DNA of 64,000 nt from UBA60 sp964587885. GTDB lineage: Archaea > Thermoplasmatota > Poseidoniia > Poseidoniales > Poseidoniaceae. The notes beneath the pieces were generated by a model. That model was not told the origin of the DNA. It searched no databases and saw nothing but the letters and a program-made list of their open reading frames with translations. This document shows, one piece after another, positions 64,000 to 64,000 of the stretch (position 1 is its first letter; each line of letters starts with the position of its first letter). The position numbers were made by a program, and so were the translations under genes. Where the stretch lies: positions 1 through 64,000 of the forward strand of contig CAZPME010000004.1 in the NCBI GenBank assembly GCA_964587885.1. Direction: 5' to 3'.

Positions 64000-64000
64000 C

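Overview
The window reads as a compact chromosomal segment of an uncultivated marine euryarchaeon, most likely Marine Group II (Poseidoniales) or a close relative. Archaeal markers are TFB, RNA polymerase subunit P, DNA topoisomerase VI A and B, an RFC-type clamp-loader ATPase, archaeal phosphopantothenate synthetase, a separate GMP synthase amidotransferase subunit and a THEP1-type NTPase. They are mixed with bacterial-looking metabolic genes: class II fumarase, ATP-type PEP carboxykinase, glycine cleavage H protein, ExoIII and a glycerol-phosphate-acyltransferase-like protein. That mixture, the large surface proteins and the tight packing fit Marine Group II, but the taxonomic call is inference because no rRNA is present.

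Layout. 1-3.2 kb: the 3' part of a repeat-bearing class II aldolase-like gene, guaAA, rpoP, an RFC-like gene and tRNA-Arg(CCU). 3.3-6.6 kb: a small membrane protein and an MBOAT acyltransferase/SGNH hydrolase pair. 6.8-13.2 kb: a membrane protein, an SdhA-like flavoprotein with altered active-site positions, a HIT protein, a PlsC/Gat-like acyltransferase and an unknown. 13.3-18.3 kb: a 1665-aa surface protein whose VWA domain sits inside one blade of an apparent seven-bladed propeller. 18.4-26.8 kb, minus strand: small membrane proteins, an ArsR-type regulator, topoisomerase VI, a TVP38/VTT protein and an aconitase-family fusion. 27-31.7 kb: tfb, a HEAT-repeat protein and an FN3-like surface protein. 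31.7-41.2 kb, mostly minus strand: nucleotide-sugar enzymes, RNase H, GcvH, THEP1, an N6-adenine methylase, a tandem TerB-like pair, a short UDP-sugar dehydrogenase and a nucleotidyltransferase. 41.3-50.5 kb: an isopropylmalate/isocitrate dehydrogenase-family enzyme, an ABC-2 exporter, a cofactor pair (nadC with phosphopantothenate synthetase), an FAD oxidoreductase, ExoIII, a Pcc1-like protein and a propeller protein. 50.65-51.17 kb: a large gene-free interval that folds into many hairpins and is almost certainly a structured RNA. 51.3-64 kb: fumC, isoaspartyl peptidase, cyclophilin, pckA, a 1316-aa polytopic membrane protein, glmM, a GlmU-like left-handed beta-helix protein, a small winged-helix protein and a partial gene.

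Functional themes. Information processing is represented by TFB, RpoP, Topo VI, RFC-like, ExoIII and RNase H. Central carbon metabolism is represented by fumarase, PEPCK, an aconitase-family and an isopropylmalate/isocitrate-family enzyme. Cell-surface work is represented by two nucleotidyltransferases, a UDP-sugar dehydrogenase, GlmM and the GlmU-like acetyltransferase, the MBOAT/SGNH pair and several anchored beta-rich proteins. I saw no IS element, integrase, CRISPR array or toxin-antitoxin pair. The strongest candidates for something undescribed are the RNA at about 50.67-51.17 kb, the propeller/VWA surface protein and the TerB/TerB/methylase cluster.
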